DNA from: CAYSGL01 sp964520985 | Lineage (GTDB): Bacteria; Pseudomonadota; Alphaproteobacteria; Micavibrionales; Micavibrionaceae | Length of the DNA stretch: 13,090 nt | Direction of reading: 5' to 3' | Assembly: GCA_964520985.1 (NCBI GenBank) | Contig: CAZFPB010000025.1 | Span: 1 to 13,090, forward strand | In this document: in pieces, positions 1 to 6,747 of the stretch | Layout of the letters: each line of letters begins with the position of its first letter | How positions within the stretch are numbered: position 1 is the first letter of the stretch | Translations under genes and position numbers: made by a program | The notes under the pieces: model-generated | What the model was told of the DNA's origin: nothing | Seen by the model: only the letters and a program-made list of their open reading frames with translations | Database searches by the model: none

Positions 1-2
1 AC

Positions 3-578
3 GGCTTCAACGCGGATGACCTGACCGGCCTCACGATGCGCCAAGTGCTCGGGGACGCGGTAGCCAAAGAGCTCCTGGCCATGGCGTGCTTCACCGCCGA
101 GTCGCAGCTGGACGACGAGAACGGGCAGCCTGTCTACGGGCGCATTTTCCGTAGCGCCAAAGACCTGGACAAGCTGCGCGCCGATGAGATCGCGGTTCTG
201 TACAGCGCCTATCTGATGGTGCAGCAGAAGTACGGGCCCTATCCGAACGACCCTGACATCGAGCTCTGGATCAAGAAGCTCATGGAGGGTGGGCAGGCGT
301 TCCCTTTCTTGTATCTCAGCTCGCCGGACTTGGTGAAGCTAGCCTCCTCGTGTGCGGAAAGAGTCTGGTCAATGTCCCGCGTCCTGGAGTCCCAGTGGCA
401 GACATTGCCCGATTCTTTGCGATCCGACCTCGCCAAGTTCTCTTTGGGCACTGGCTTCTGGTCGTCGCCGCTCGACGACTTAGACCTGACCTCTACGGCA
501 AGCTCTCATGACATCGACGTGATCGATGCGCTGGAGTTGGCGGCGCGGGCTCGTGAGATTGACGACCGGGACAACTGA
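3..578 (+). CDS. Probable tail assembly chaperone, 5'-truncated by window edge
   Basis: The reading frame is open from base 3 and reads as ordinary protein (GFNADDLTGLT) ahead of the first ATG at 36. That ATG has no Shine-Dalgarno site, so the gene most likely begins before the window. From the ATG 180 residues are visible. The protein is soluble, largely helical and acidic, with no signal peptide or membrane segment. A stretch around residues 47-66 (LRADEIAVLYSAYLMVQQKY) looks like a helical surface. I recognise no catalytic motif. The role is inferred from position: two small genes directly before the tape measure are usually tail assembly chaperones, which coat the tape measure while the tail tube polymerises. 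The stop codon overlaps the next start (TGATG at 576-580), so the two genes are probably translationally coupled. It could instead be an unrelated small virion protein. Confidence 0.6.
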   Translation, partial: GFNADDLTGLTMRQVLGDAVAKELLAMACFTAESQLDDENGQPVYGRIFRSAKDLDKLRADEIAVLYSAYLMVQQKYGPYPNDPDIELWIKKLMEGGQAFPFLYLSSPDLVKLASSCAERVWSMSRVLESQWQTLPDSLRSDLAKFSLGTGFWSSPLDDLDLTSTASSHDIDVIDALELAARAREIDDRDN

Positions 579-862
579 TGAACATCCTCGATTGTCGAGC
601 TGGGGAGCGCATCCCATGGGGCGAGACGTTGGATGTTCCTGGCACGCTGCGCCGCTTTCGCATCAAGGCGCCGGGGACACCTAAGACGGTGTTTGACCCG
701 TTCCAGCCAAACGGCGTACTCGGCGACCTTTGCGAAGTAGTCGAGCCAGACGGAAGTGTGAACGCCGCCCTGACAGAAGAGTTCTTTCGTTGCTTCCTCT
801 TCGAGTCGCCGAGTGTGCGCGCTCTTCGTGATGCAGCGATCTGGCTCACCAATCGACCCTGA
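578..862 (+). CDS. Small protein upstream of tape measure; possible second tail assembly chaperone
   Basis: This 94-aa soluble protein sits between the upstream chaperone candidate and the tape measure gene. Its ATG overlaps the previous stop codon (TGATG), and its own stop is 7 nt before the tape measure ATG. No Shine-Dalgarno site is visible, so translation is probably coupled to the gene before it. The first half is beta/turn-like and proline-rich; the second half contains an acidic helix near TEEFFRCFLF. The gene lies in the -1 frame relative to its upstream neighbour, as in phages that make a frameshifted chaperone fusion. Here, however, a TGA in this frame at 560-562 leaves only about 16 nt for slippage, and no slippery heptamer is present there. 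Separate translation is therefore more likely. I do not recognise the family; the role is inferred from position only. Confidence 0.55.
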   Translation: MNILDCRAGERIPWGETLDVPGTLRRFRIKAPGTPKTVFDPFQPNGVLGDLCEVVEPDGSVNAALTEEFFRCFLFESPSVRALRDAAIWLTNRP

Positions 863-869
863 ACGCTGA

Positions 870-3179
870 ATGGCGATCCTCGAGTACGACTTCAGCGTTG
901 TTGGCACTGCCAACATCGACAAGGCCTTCGCGTCCATCGAGCGACGCGCTGCCGTGCATAACGCACGAATGAACCGCACGTTTGGCGCGCGTAGCTCAAG
1001 CGCGTCTGCTGGCGCGCCTGCCATGGCCAGGCGATCGACTGTTGATGCTGGCCGGCAGGCGATGGCCGATCAGCGGCGCATCGCCAAGGAAATCGAGAAG
1101 TCCGACCGCCAGCACAACCTGATGCTGCGGCAGTTCCACACCGAAAAGTTCAAGGCCCAGGAGAGAGAGAAGCGGCAGCAGGAGAAGAACGCCAAGTACC
1201 TCCAGGGCATCCGCAACCGCCACTTCCAGCAGGAAGACCGCGACCGGAAGAGCGCTGAACGGCATCAGGTTCGCGTTGCCACGGCGGCTATCCGTGAGCG
1301 CCAGCGCGCCGCAAAGGGGATGATTGGCGCTGTCGGTCGAAGTGCTGGCGGTTCTCTCAAAGCGGTCGGCGCGATTGGCGCCGGAGCGTTGGCGGTCGGC
1401 GGTGGTTTTGCGCTGAACAGTGCCATTCAGACGCAGATGAGCGAAGGCGCCCAGGCGTCGAAGCTGGCCAATCAGGCTGGCGATCCGTCGCTCAAGGGCA
1501 AGCTGCTCGGTGAGGCGCGCGGGGTACGCGGGTTCACAGGCAGCGAAGCCATGGCCGGCATGGGCGAGTTCGTCACCAAGACCGGTGACCTCAAGTCCGC
1601 CCGCGCCTTGATCAAAGACATGGGCGAGCTCGCGCTCGCCACGGACACCGACCTTGGCGACCTGGGCGCAACAGCGGGTCAGGCATTCAACGTACTCGCT
1701 GACAGCATCCAGGACCCGGCCGAGCGCCTCAAGGCTCTGAAGGAGCTACTTGGAACCCTGGCGGTCCAGGGCGCAATGGGCGCGGTCGAAATGAAGGACC
1801 TCGCCAAGGACTTCGGCAAGCTCGGAGCGGCGACCCGAGCCTTCGAGGGCGGCGGACCAGAACTGCTCCGCACGATGGGCGCGTTCGCCCAGATGGCCGT
1901 TGCTCGCGGTGGCGCAGAGAGCAGCGCTGACGCATCGACGGCAGCGGCTCGCCTGTCCAACGACATCGTTACGAACCGCAAGAAGTTCGCTGGTCTGCTT
2001 GGGTCAGAAGATGCACTGAAGTCCAAGACCGACTCCTCGAAGCTCCGGAACCCTGTCGAGATCATGCTCGACGTCCTCGACAAGACGGGCGGCGACGTGA
2101 TGAAGACCGGCGGCCTGTTTGGGGCTGAGTCCGGGAAGATCTTCAAGGGCTTGAGTGCGGTCTACACGTCTGCAGAGGCCCAGAAGAAGGGCAGCGGGCG
2201 CGCGGCAGTCGAAGCTGAATTTGGTCGATACGCCGGGGCCAAGCTCGACGACAAGGAAATCCGCAGCCGCGCCGACTCCCGCATGGCTGACGACGATCTC
2301 CAATTCAAGGAGGCGTTGAAGCAGTTCAACACGGCGCTAGGAACTCAGCTTCTCCCGACCGTGACGAAGCTGGTCCCCGAGTTCACGAAGCTCATCCCGA
2401 CGGTTCAGACGATCGGGCGGCTACTCGGGAAGTTCGTGGACGTTCTGGTCGACAACCCGCTTGCGTCGATTGGCTCAGTCATTGCCGCCAAGGTCGCGTG
2501 GGACATCGCGAGTGCTCGCATCGGTTCGTCCATCAAGGACGCCGTTTCAAAGTCCATCTCGTCGTCTGGTCCCATCAAGGTCGACGGCAAGGGTGTGAAC
2601 ATGTCCGGCGCCGTTTTTGACGGGCTCAGCCTGGGCGTGACTGGTGCGATGACGCTGTTCGCGTCTGGTGTCGTCAACTTCGAAAAGCGCGAGGCCACCG
2701 ACGAGGCTCTGGGCAAGGAGCTAAACGAGGTCCGTGGCCTAGAAGGCAACGAAGCGAACCTGAAGCGCGCCAGGGGGCTCCTGGACAGCACCAGGAAGCA
2801 ACAGATCGAGGACGAGAAGCCTGGCATTTTCGAGTCACTCTTCGGTGGCGCTCTCCAACTCGGCAACCTGATGCCGCAGACGCTGCCGGACGGGTCTGTT
2901 CGCGCCGGTGGTCTCGATACAGAAGGAACCAGGCAGGCAGCTCGTGGTGTTGCTCAGTTCGTTGGCCAAGCGCCGTCGGACGCGCAGACCGGGTTCGCGA
3001 AGGATGTTGAGACTGCTGCGCTGAAAGAGCTTGGACGCATCCAGGCGGAGATCGCGAAGACCCAAAAGGACGCCGCCGATACCCAGGCAGAGGCGGCCAA
3101 GATCAGCCTCCAGGCAGCCGAGAAGAGCGCCGGCAACGGCCCCAACCGCGGCAACACCCCGTCCCCAGTCAAAGGCTGA
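870..3179 (+). CDS. Tail tape measure protein
   Basis: At 769 aa this is the longest gene in the window, and it lies between the small pre-tape genes and the baseplate hub, as tape measures do. The tape measure sets tail length by spanning the tube lumen and takes part in DNA ejection. Residues 60-150 are strongly charged and predicted to form a coiled coil rich in Arg, Gln, Glu and Lys. Residues 161-186 are a glycine/alanine-rich hydrophobic stretch, and a second hydrophobic region lies at about 525-550, with a third at 583-602. Residues 710-752 form another Ala/Lys/Glu/Gln coiled coil ending in a proline-rich tail. These alternating coils and hydrophobic segments are typical of the family. 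By the general rule of about 0.15 nm per residue the tail would be near 115 nm. The stop codon overlaps the next start (TGATG at 3177-3181). No lysozyme or peptidase motif was evident by eye. Confidence 0.88.
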   Translation: MAILEYDFSVVGTANIDKAFASIERRAAVHNARMNRTFGARSSSASAGAPAMARRSTVDAGRQAMADQRRIAKEIEKSDRQHNLMLRQFHTEKFKAQEREKRQQEKNAKYLQGIRNRHFQQEDRDRKSAERHQVRVATAAIRERQRAAKGMIGAVGRSAGGSLKAVGAIGAGALAVGGGFALNSAIQTQMSEGAQASKLANQAGDPSLKGKLLGEARGVRGFTGSEAMAGMGEFVTKTGDLKSARALIKDMGELALATDTDLGDLGATAGQAFNVLADSIQDPAERLKALKELLGTLAVQGAMGAVEMKDLAKDFGKLGAATRAFEGGGPELLRTMGAFAQMAVARGGAESSADASTAAARLSNDIVTNRKKFAGLLGSEDALKSKTDSSKLRNPVEIMLDVLDKTGGDVMKTGGLFGAESGKIFKGLSAVYTSAEAQKKGSGRAAVEAEFGRYAGAKLDDKEIRSRADSRMADDDLQFKEALKQFNTALGTQLLPTVTKLVPEFTKLIPTVQTIGRLLGKFVDVLVDNPLASIGSVIAAKVAWDIASARIGSSIKDAVSKSISSSGPIKVDGKGVNMSGAVFDGLSLGVTGAMTLFASGVVNFEKREATDEALGKELNEVRGLEGNEANLKRARGLLDSTRKQQIEDEKPGIFESLFGGALQLGNLMPQTLPDGSVRAGGLDTEGTRQAARGVAQFVGQAPSDAQTGFAKDVETAALKELGRIQAEIAKTQKDAADTQAEAAKISLQAAEKSAGNGPNRGNTPSPVKG

Positions 3180-4117
3180 TGGCTGACCCTCTTCACCTAC
3201 TCATGCCGCTTCAGTGGCGTGGCGTGGAATATCCCGTGACGTCGCGCAATGTGACGTTCGCGCACGAGTCGGTCCAGCACAAGCTCCAGCGGCGCAACCA
3301 AGACCTGGTTGAGCAGACCGGCGCGCACAACTTCGTGTTCACGTACACGATCCCGATGCGCGAAGGGATCTTCAAAGGCCCCTACAAGAACCTGTTCACG
3401 CAGGGGCTTGCTCGGCTGCTGAAGGACTTCCGCAACCGCGAACCGGGCCAGTTGCTGGATCCGGTCTACGGCGAGTTTCGCTGCGTCCCGTCGAGCTACA
3501 CCGACGACACGGACGTGATGAAGACTGACGGCACGGACATCCGTGTCGAGTTCACGTACGCGCCCGAGGACGGTGACACGGATGTTGTCAACCCGTTCTC
3601 GCTGATGGAGCTGGTCGACGACGGCCGGAACCTGGAAGTTGCCGTTCAGCAGTTGGCGGCGTTGGCTGAGACCGACGACGAACTGGCGGCGATCCAAGAG
3701 TTTGAGCAGTTCGAAGGCGAAGAGGGCGGCACGGACGTCCTGAGCGCCATCAATGGCGCTGGCCAGCAAATCCTCGGCCAGTCCGACCGCATCGCCGCCT
3801 ACCTCGACGACGTGGCGTTCCGCGCCGAGAAGATCGAGGACACGGCCGACCGCTTGGAGAATCCCGACGGCTGGCAGCTGAAGCGGTCTGCTCGTCGCGT
3901 GCGTGACACGGCCACCAGGCTCAAGCGCCGCACGGACGACCCGGCAGCCCGCACCAAGATCGTCACCATGCGTTTCGCCCGGTCGATGACGTCGCTGGCT
4001 GCCGAAACCGGGCACACGGTGGCGGAACTGCTCCGACTCAACCCGCAGCTTACCCGCTCGCCGCTCATCCCAGCCGGCGCGCAAGTGCTCATCCCACAAC
4101 GTGCCCGCGGTAACTGA
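3179..4117 (+). CDS. Mu N (gp43)-like baseplate/DNA circularisation protein with C-terminal LysM
   Basis: The 312-aa product has an N-terminal domain (residues 5-130) resembling the DNA_circ_N family of phage Mu protein N: a start of the form LQWRGVEYPV, a middle ending in PGQLLDPVYGEF, and a closing beta strand RVEFTYAPE. In Mu this protein is part of the tail/baseplate hub region; the 'circularisation' name comes from its effect on injected DNA. Residues 140-260 are mostly helical and charged. Residues 261-307 form a LysM domain (TSLAAETGHTVAELLRLNPQ, then IPAGAQVLIP). LysM domains occur in baseplate proteins such as T4 gp53 and P2 gpX, where they attach components to the hub rather than digest peptidoglycan. 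The protein is shorter than Mu N (about 490 aa). It starts within the tape measure stop, and its last 17 nt overlap the next gene. Confidence 0.8.
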   Translation: MADPLHLLMPLQWRGVEYPVTSRNVTFAHESVQHKLQRRNQDLVEQTGAHNFVFTYTIPMREGIFKGPYKNLFTQGLARLLKDFRNREPGQLLDPVYGEFRCVPSSYTDDTDVMKTDGTDIRVEFTYAPEDGDTDVVNPFSLMELVDDGRNLEVAVQQLAALAETDDELAAIQEFEQFEGEEGGTDVLSAINGAGQQILGQSDRIAAYLDDVAFRAEKIEDTADRLENPDGWQLKRSARRVRDTATRLKRRTDDPAARTKIVTMRFARSMTSLAAETGHTVAELLRLNPQLTRSPLIPAGAQVLIPQRARGN

Positions 4118-5291
4118 GTCCACGCTGGTCGTCGAGCTCGAGCGGTCCGGTCGCCAGCTGACCAAGCTGAAGAACTGGTCCATCGACTCGGCGTACCTGA
4201 CGAGTACCGACGGCTTCAGCTTCAGCGGCTACTCCCAGGACGCTGACGAGTTTGCTGACCTGGAGCTCCAGCCGGTTCGGCTGACCGTCGGCGGCGCTCA
4301 GCAGGTTCTCGGCCGCATCGACATCACCGACATTGGCGACGACGGCGGCGCGGTCACTTGCGAGGGCCGCGACTACCTGGCCGACCTGGTGGAGTGCAAC
4401 GTCGACCCGGGCATCACCCTGAAAGAGGGCATGTCGCTGGCCGATGCGATCTTCCAGATTGCAGGTCCGGTCGGCATCAAGCAGGTCGAAGCCAACGACG
4501 ACACGCCGCTGCGGAACGTCCGATCCGGCAAGTTCAAGAAGAGCACGCGCAAGAAGGTCACCAGCGTTCGCGAACTGAAGATGGAGGAGCTGAAGCCCGA
4601 ATTTGGGCTTGGCTGCTACGACTTCGTGAATCGCCTCTCCGCTCGGTTCGGCGTCACGGTCCAACCGGGCGACGCTCGTGACCTGCTACTCCTTGGCTCA
4701 CCCGACTACGAGCAGGCGCCGCTCTACAAGTTGATTCGGCGCCGGGATGGCGTCGGGAACAACATAATCAAGGGCAAGGCTCGGCGGGACTTCTCGAGCT
4801 TTCCGACGTTCGCACTCTTCACCGGCAACCAATGCCGCTCCGGTGAGGCGAGCAAAGACCTTTCCCAGACCTACAACATCGTCCAGGCCGCCGCAGACTT
4901 CGCGCCACAGCTGCGCAAGACCATCGAGTCGGCCTGCTACTCGGGGCGTCGCAAGCCAGGCGACCTGTCTGACCTCGACGTCGGCCAGCTCTATCGGCTG
5001 ATGACCCACCGCGATGACGAGTCGCGGAACGCTGACCAACTGGAGCGCGCTTCGTTCCGGGCAGTCGGCGAGCGGCTGAAGGACACGTTGGTCTACACGG
5101 CGACGGTCCAGGGCCACATCGACCCGACTTCTGGCGCCGTCTGGTCCGTCGACACCATCGCGAACGTCGAAGACGAGATCGCCCGGGTGTTCGAGCCGGT
5201 CTGGATCGCTCAGCGCACGCTGAACTTCTCGCCTGAAGGTGGCGCCACAACGGACCTCGTTTGCTGGCGCCCTGGAGCGTTTCTGCTGTGA
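4101..5291 (+). CDS. Mu gp44 (P)-like baseplate hub protein
   Basis: This 396-aa protein fits the Mu gp44 / P2 gpD / T4 gp27 baseplate hub family in length (Mu gp44 is 379 aa) and gene order. The hub forms a trimeric torus that joins the tail tube to the central spike. Visible family-like features are GRIDITDIGDDGGAVTCEGR with DYLADLVEC (residues 71-99), a middle segment beginning DYEQAPLYKLI, and a C-terminal stretch with RASFRAVGERLKDTLVYTAT followed by SGAVWSVDTIANVEDE (residues 316-359). A lysine/arginine-rich insert occupies about residues 140-165. The start is GTG at 4101 inside the end of the previous gene, with no convincing Shine-Dalgarno site, so coupling is likely. The last codons overlap the spike's GTG (GTGA at 5288-5291). 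Confidence 0.87.
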   Translation: MPAVTESTLVVELERSGRQLTKLKNWSIDSAYLTSTDGFSFSGYSQDADEFADLELQPVRLTVGGAQQVLGRIDITDIGDDGGAVTCEGRDYLADLVECNVDPGITLKEGMSLADAIFQIAGPVGIKQVEANDDTPLRNVRSGKFKKSTRKKVTSVRELKMEELKPEFGLGCYDFVNRLSARFGVTVQPGDARDLLLLGSPDYEQAPLYKLIRRRDGVGNNIIKGKARRDFSSFPTFALFTGNQCRSGEASKDLSQTYNIVQAAADFAPQLRKTIESACYSGRRKPGDLSDLDVGQLYRLMTHRDDESRNADQLERASFRAVGERLKDTLVYTATVQGHIDPTSGAVWSVDTIANVEDEIARVFEPVWIAQRTLNFSPEGGATTDLVCWRPGAFLL

Positions 5292-5977
5292 AGATTGCCG
5301 ACATCGTAGAGCTCGGCGCCAGCGTCGTGAAAGGCGGCGTAGCGCTCTGGCAGGGCGTTACGCGGCTCAGCCCCGACCCGGGCGACGTGGAACCGCTCGG
5401 CGAGGGCGACGTCTTTCAGGGCCTCGGCCTGTCATCGTGTCCGTACCCGAGCGACGCGAACGGCAAGGCCGAGGGCCTGTGTTTCAAGGGCGTAGGCGGG
5501 CGGAACTCGGTCTACGCCGGAGCTCGCGATACGCGATCCGCTGCCATCGTTGGCAAGCTGAAGCCCGGTGACACGGTTCTCCATTCCACCGGACCCAGCC
5601 AAGCGGCGCAGGTCCAGTGCAAGGAGGAGCGGCGCCAGGTGCTGATGGCCACGAAGGACGGTCAGAAGCGCACGATGGTTGTCCTGCTCGACGGCGACGC
5701 GAACAAGTTCCAGGTCGCGCTCGCTGGAACGATGTTTGAGATCGACGGCAACACCGGGAACTTCACGATCACCAACGGCAAGGCGTCGATCCTCATGCAG
5801 GGCGACACGGTTTGCATCGACGCGAACGTGATTCTTGGCGGCACCAAGGCTGACCCGCTGCAGAAGGTTGCCATCGGTCTTCTCGGCCCAGCCCCGTCAC
5901 TGCCGACACCTAGCCCTGGAGCACCACTGCCGCTCCTTGCTGCCCCGTCCGTGAGCGTCGCCCTTCCGGTGCCATGA
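5288..5977 (+). CDS. Mu gp45-like baseplate central spike
   Basis: This is the membrane-piercing spike at the tail tip. I chose the GTG at 5288, giving 229 aa, over the TTG at 5261: it overlaps the upstream stop as GTGA and has TGGAG about 10 nt before it. Residues 35-110 resemble the N-terminal OB-fold of gp45 (FQGLGLSSCPYP, then GGRNSVYAGARDTRSAAI and KLKPGDTVLHSTG). Residues 125-188 are short repeating beta strands (GTMFEIDGNTGNFTITNGKA, then ending ANVILGG) expected for the triple-stranded beta-helix. Beyond residue 199 is a proline/leucine-rich tail (PAPSLPTPSPGAPLPLL) that is not typical of the compact Mu spike. I see no HxH pair at the apex, which in Mu and P2 spikes holds an iron ion. 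The stop overlaps the next ATG (ATGA). Confidence 0.85.
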   Translation: MKIADIVELGASVVKGGVALWQGVTRLSPDPGDVEPLGEGDVFQGLGLSSCPYPSDANGKAEGLCFKGVGGRNSVYAGARDTRSAAIVGKLKPGDTVLHSTGPSQAAQVQCKEERRQVLMATKDGQKRTMVVLLDGDANKFQVALAGTMFEIDGNTGNFTITNGKASILMQGDTVCIDANVILGGTKADPLQKVAIGLLGPAPSLPTPSPGAPLPLLAAPSVSVALPVP

Positions 5978-6273
5978 GCTGCAACTTCGCGCTGCCCACG
6001 TTCGCCCTGCGCGTTCCTGGGTTCGCTCTACCGGCACTTCCTGAACTGCCGACGTTCAGCATGTCGCTCGACATCGACCTGCCTGAGCTACCGACGTTCT
6101 CGCTGCGGATTCCCGGGTTCGCGCTTCCTGCTCTGCCGGAGCTGCCCAGCTTCAGCATGAACCTGGACATCGAACTGCCCCCGCTGCCCGCGATGTCACT
6201 GCGCATTCCTAGCTTCGCGCTGCCGCCACTGCCGTCTCTCCCGACGCTTTCGGTCCCCTGCCCGTTCGACTGA
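5974..6273 (+). CDS. Leu-Pro repeat protein between spike and gp46 homologue
   Basis: This 99-aa protein consists almost wholly of a regular repeat. Residues 9-40, 41-72 and 73-99 align as three copies with a 32-residue period, the last truncated. Each copy has an 18-residue half (TFSLRIPGFALPALPELP) and a 14-residue half (TFSMSLDIDLPELP). Prolines recur about every three residues within LPxLPxLP runs, and the intervening strands alternate hydrophobic and polar residues. There is one Cys near each end (C3 and C96). There is no signal peptide, and the prolines argue against a transmembrane helix. The gene starts within the spike stop codon (ATGA) and ends 3 nt before the gp46 homologue, so it belongs to the baseplate operon. 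Mu has no gene here. I cannot name a characterised family. A spike-tip or hub accessory role is plausible from position and composition, but it is inference. Confidence 0.75.
   Translation: MSCNFALPTFALRVPGFALPALPELPTFSMSLDIDLPELPTFSLRIPGFALPALPELPSFSMNLDIELPPLPAMSLRIPSFALPPLPSLPTLSVPCPFD
5998..6270 (+). repeat. Three tandem 32-codon Leu-Pro repeats within the 99-aa gene
   Basis: The repeat units are 5998-6093, 6094-6189 and 6190-6270, each 96 nt except the shorter last. The protein repeat is much better conserved than the DNA: the first two units share about 26 of 32 residues, while many third codon positions differ. This suggests an old internal duplication kept for structure rather than a recent slippage product. 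Confidence 0.85.
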
Positions 6274-6276
6274 ACC

Positions 6277-6747
6277 ATGCCGGAAGTACCGATCGAAACG
6301 CCGGCTCTTGGCTTTGCCGAGGCGCCGTTTGGCACGGCTGCGTTTGCCCTGGGAACGCCAGCGGAACCAGGCGCCGCTCCTGCTCCAAGCAATGGCAGCC
6401 GCTTCCTGAACCCGCGCACGCGTGATTGGGAGATCGACCCGGACACGTCGCAGCACGCGCAGATGCCTGCGGCTCGCCAGCGTGTGCTGTTGGCGCTGCT
6501 CACTGTCCGCGGTTCGGCCACGTCTGCACCCGGGTTCGGCTTCAAGCCACCGAGCAAGATCGGCCCACGCTTCGAAGCTGAGACACGCAACGCGGTTCGG
6601 GTGGCACTTGCTCACCTGACTCGTGAGGACGCGCCGGCCATCGAGATCCAAGACATCGCGGTCCAGAAGATCGCGCCTGGTCGCGTGCTCCTGACCGTCT
6701 CCTACGTCGACCTCGCCACTGGTGAAGAGGACGAAGCGTCAATCTGA
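6277..6747 (+). CDS. Mu gp46 / gpW / gp25-like baseplate wedge protein
   Basis: The 156-aa product has a family-like domain at about residues 44-147: a starting segment NPRTRDWEIDPDT, a helix AARQRVLLALLTVRGSA, a central GFGFKPPSKIG, a helix RNAVRVALAHL, and two C-terminal strands EIQDIAVQKI and RVLLTVSYVDL. This matches the layout of Mu gp46, P2 gpW and T4 gp25, a small sheath-initiating wedge protein that links the baseplate to the first sheath ring. Despite the historical 'lysozyme-like' label, no enzymatic activity is expected. An extra N-terminal stretch of about 40 residues rich in Ala and Pro is not part of the core fold. It begins 3 nt after the Leu-Pro repeat gene and ends overlapping the gp47 homologue (TGATG). 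The presence of this gene is strong support for a contractile tail. Confidence 0.82.
   Translation: MPEVPIETPALGFAEAPFGTAAFALGTPAEPGAAPAPSNGSRFLNPRTRDWEIDPDTSQHAQMPAARQRVLLALLTVRGSATSAPGFGFKPPSKIGPRFEAETRNAVRVALAHLTREDAPAIEIQDIAVQKIAPGRVLLTVSYVDLATGEEDEASI

Noticed and set aside
540..580. Programmed -1 frameshift between the two genes before the tape measure
   Set aside because: The frames differ by -1 as in chaperone fusions, but a TGA at 560-562 leaves only about 16 nt of overlap and it holds no slippery heptamer. TGATG coupling explains the arrangement.
3197..4183. Minus-strand 328-codon frame opposite the LysM protein gene
   Set aside because: Its translation is Arg/Val/Leu-rich as expected for the antisense of GC-rich coding DNA. 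The plus strand shows clear DNA_circ_N-like and LysM features.
5261..5287. Upstream TTG start for the spike gene
   Set aside because: It would overlap the hub gene by 31 nt and lacks a Shine-Dalgarno site. The GTG at 5288 has the GTGA overlap and TGGAG upstream.
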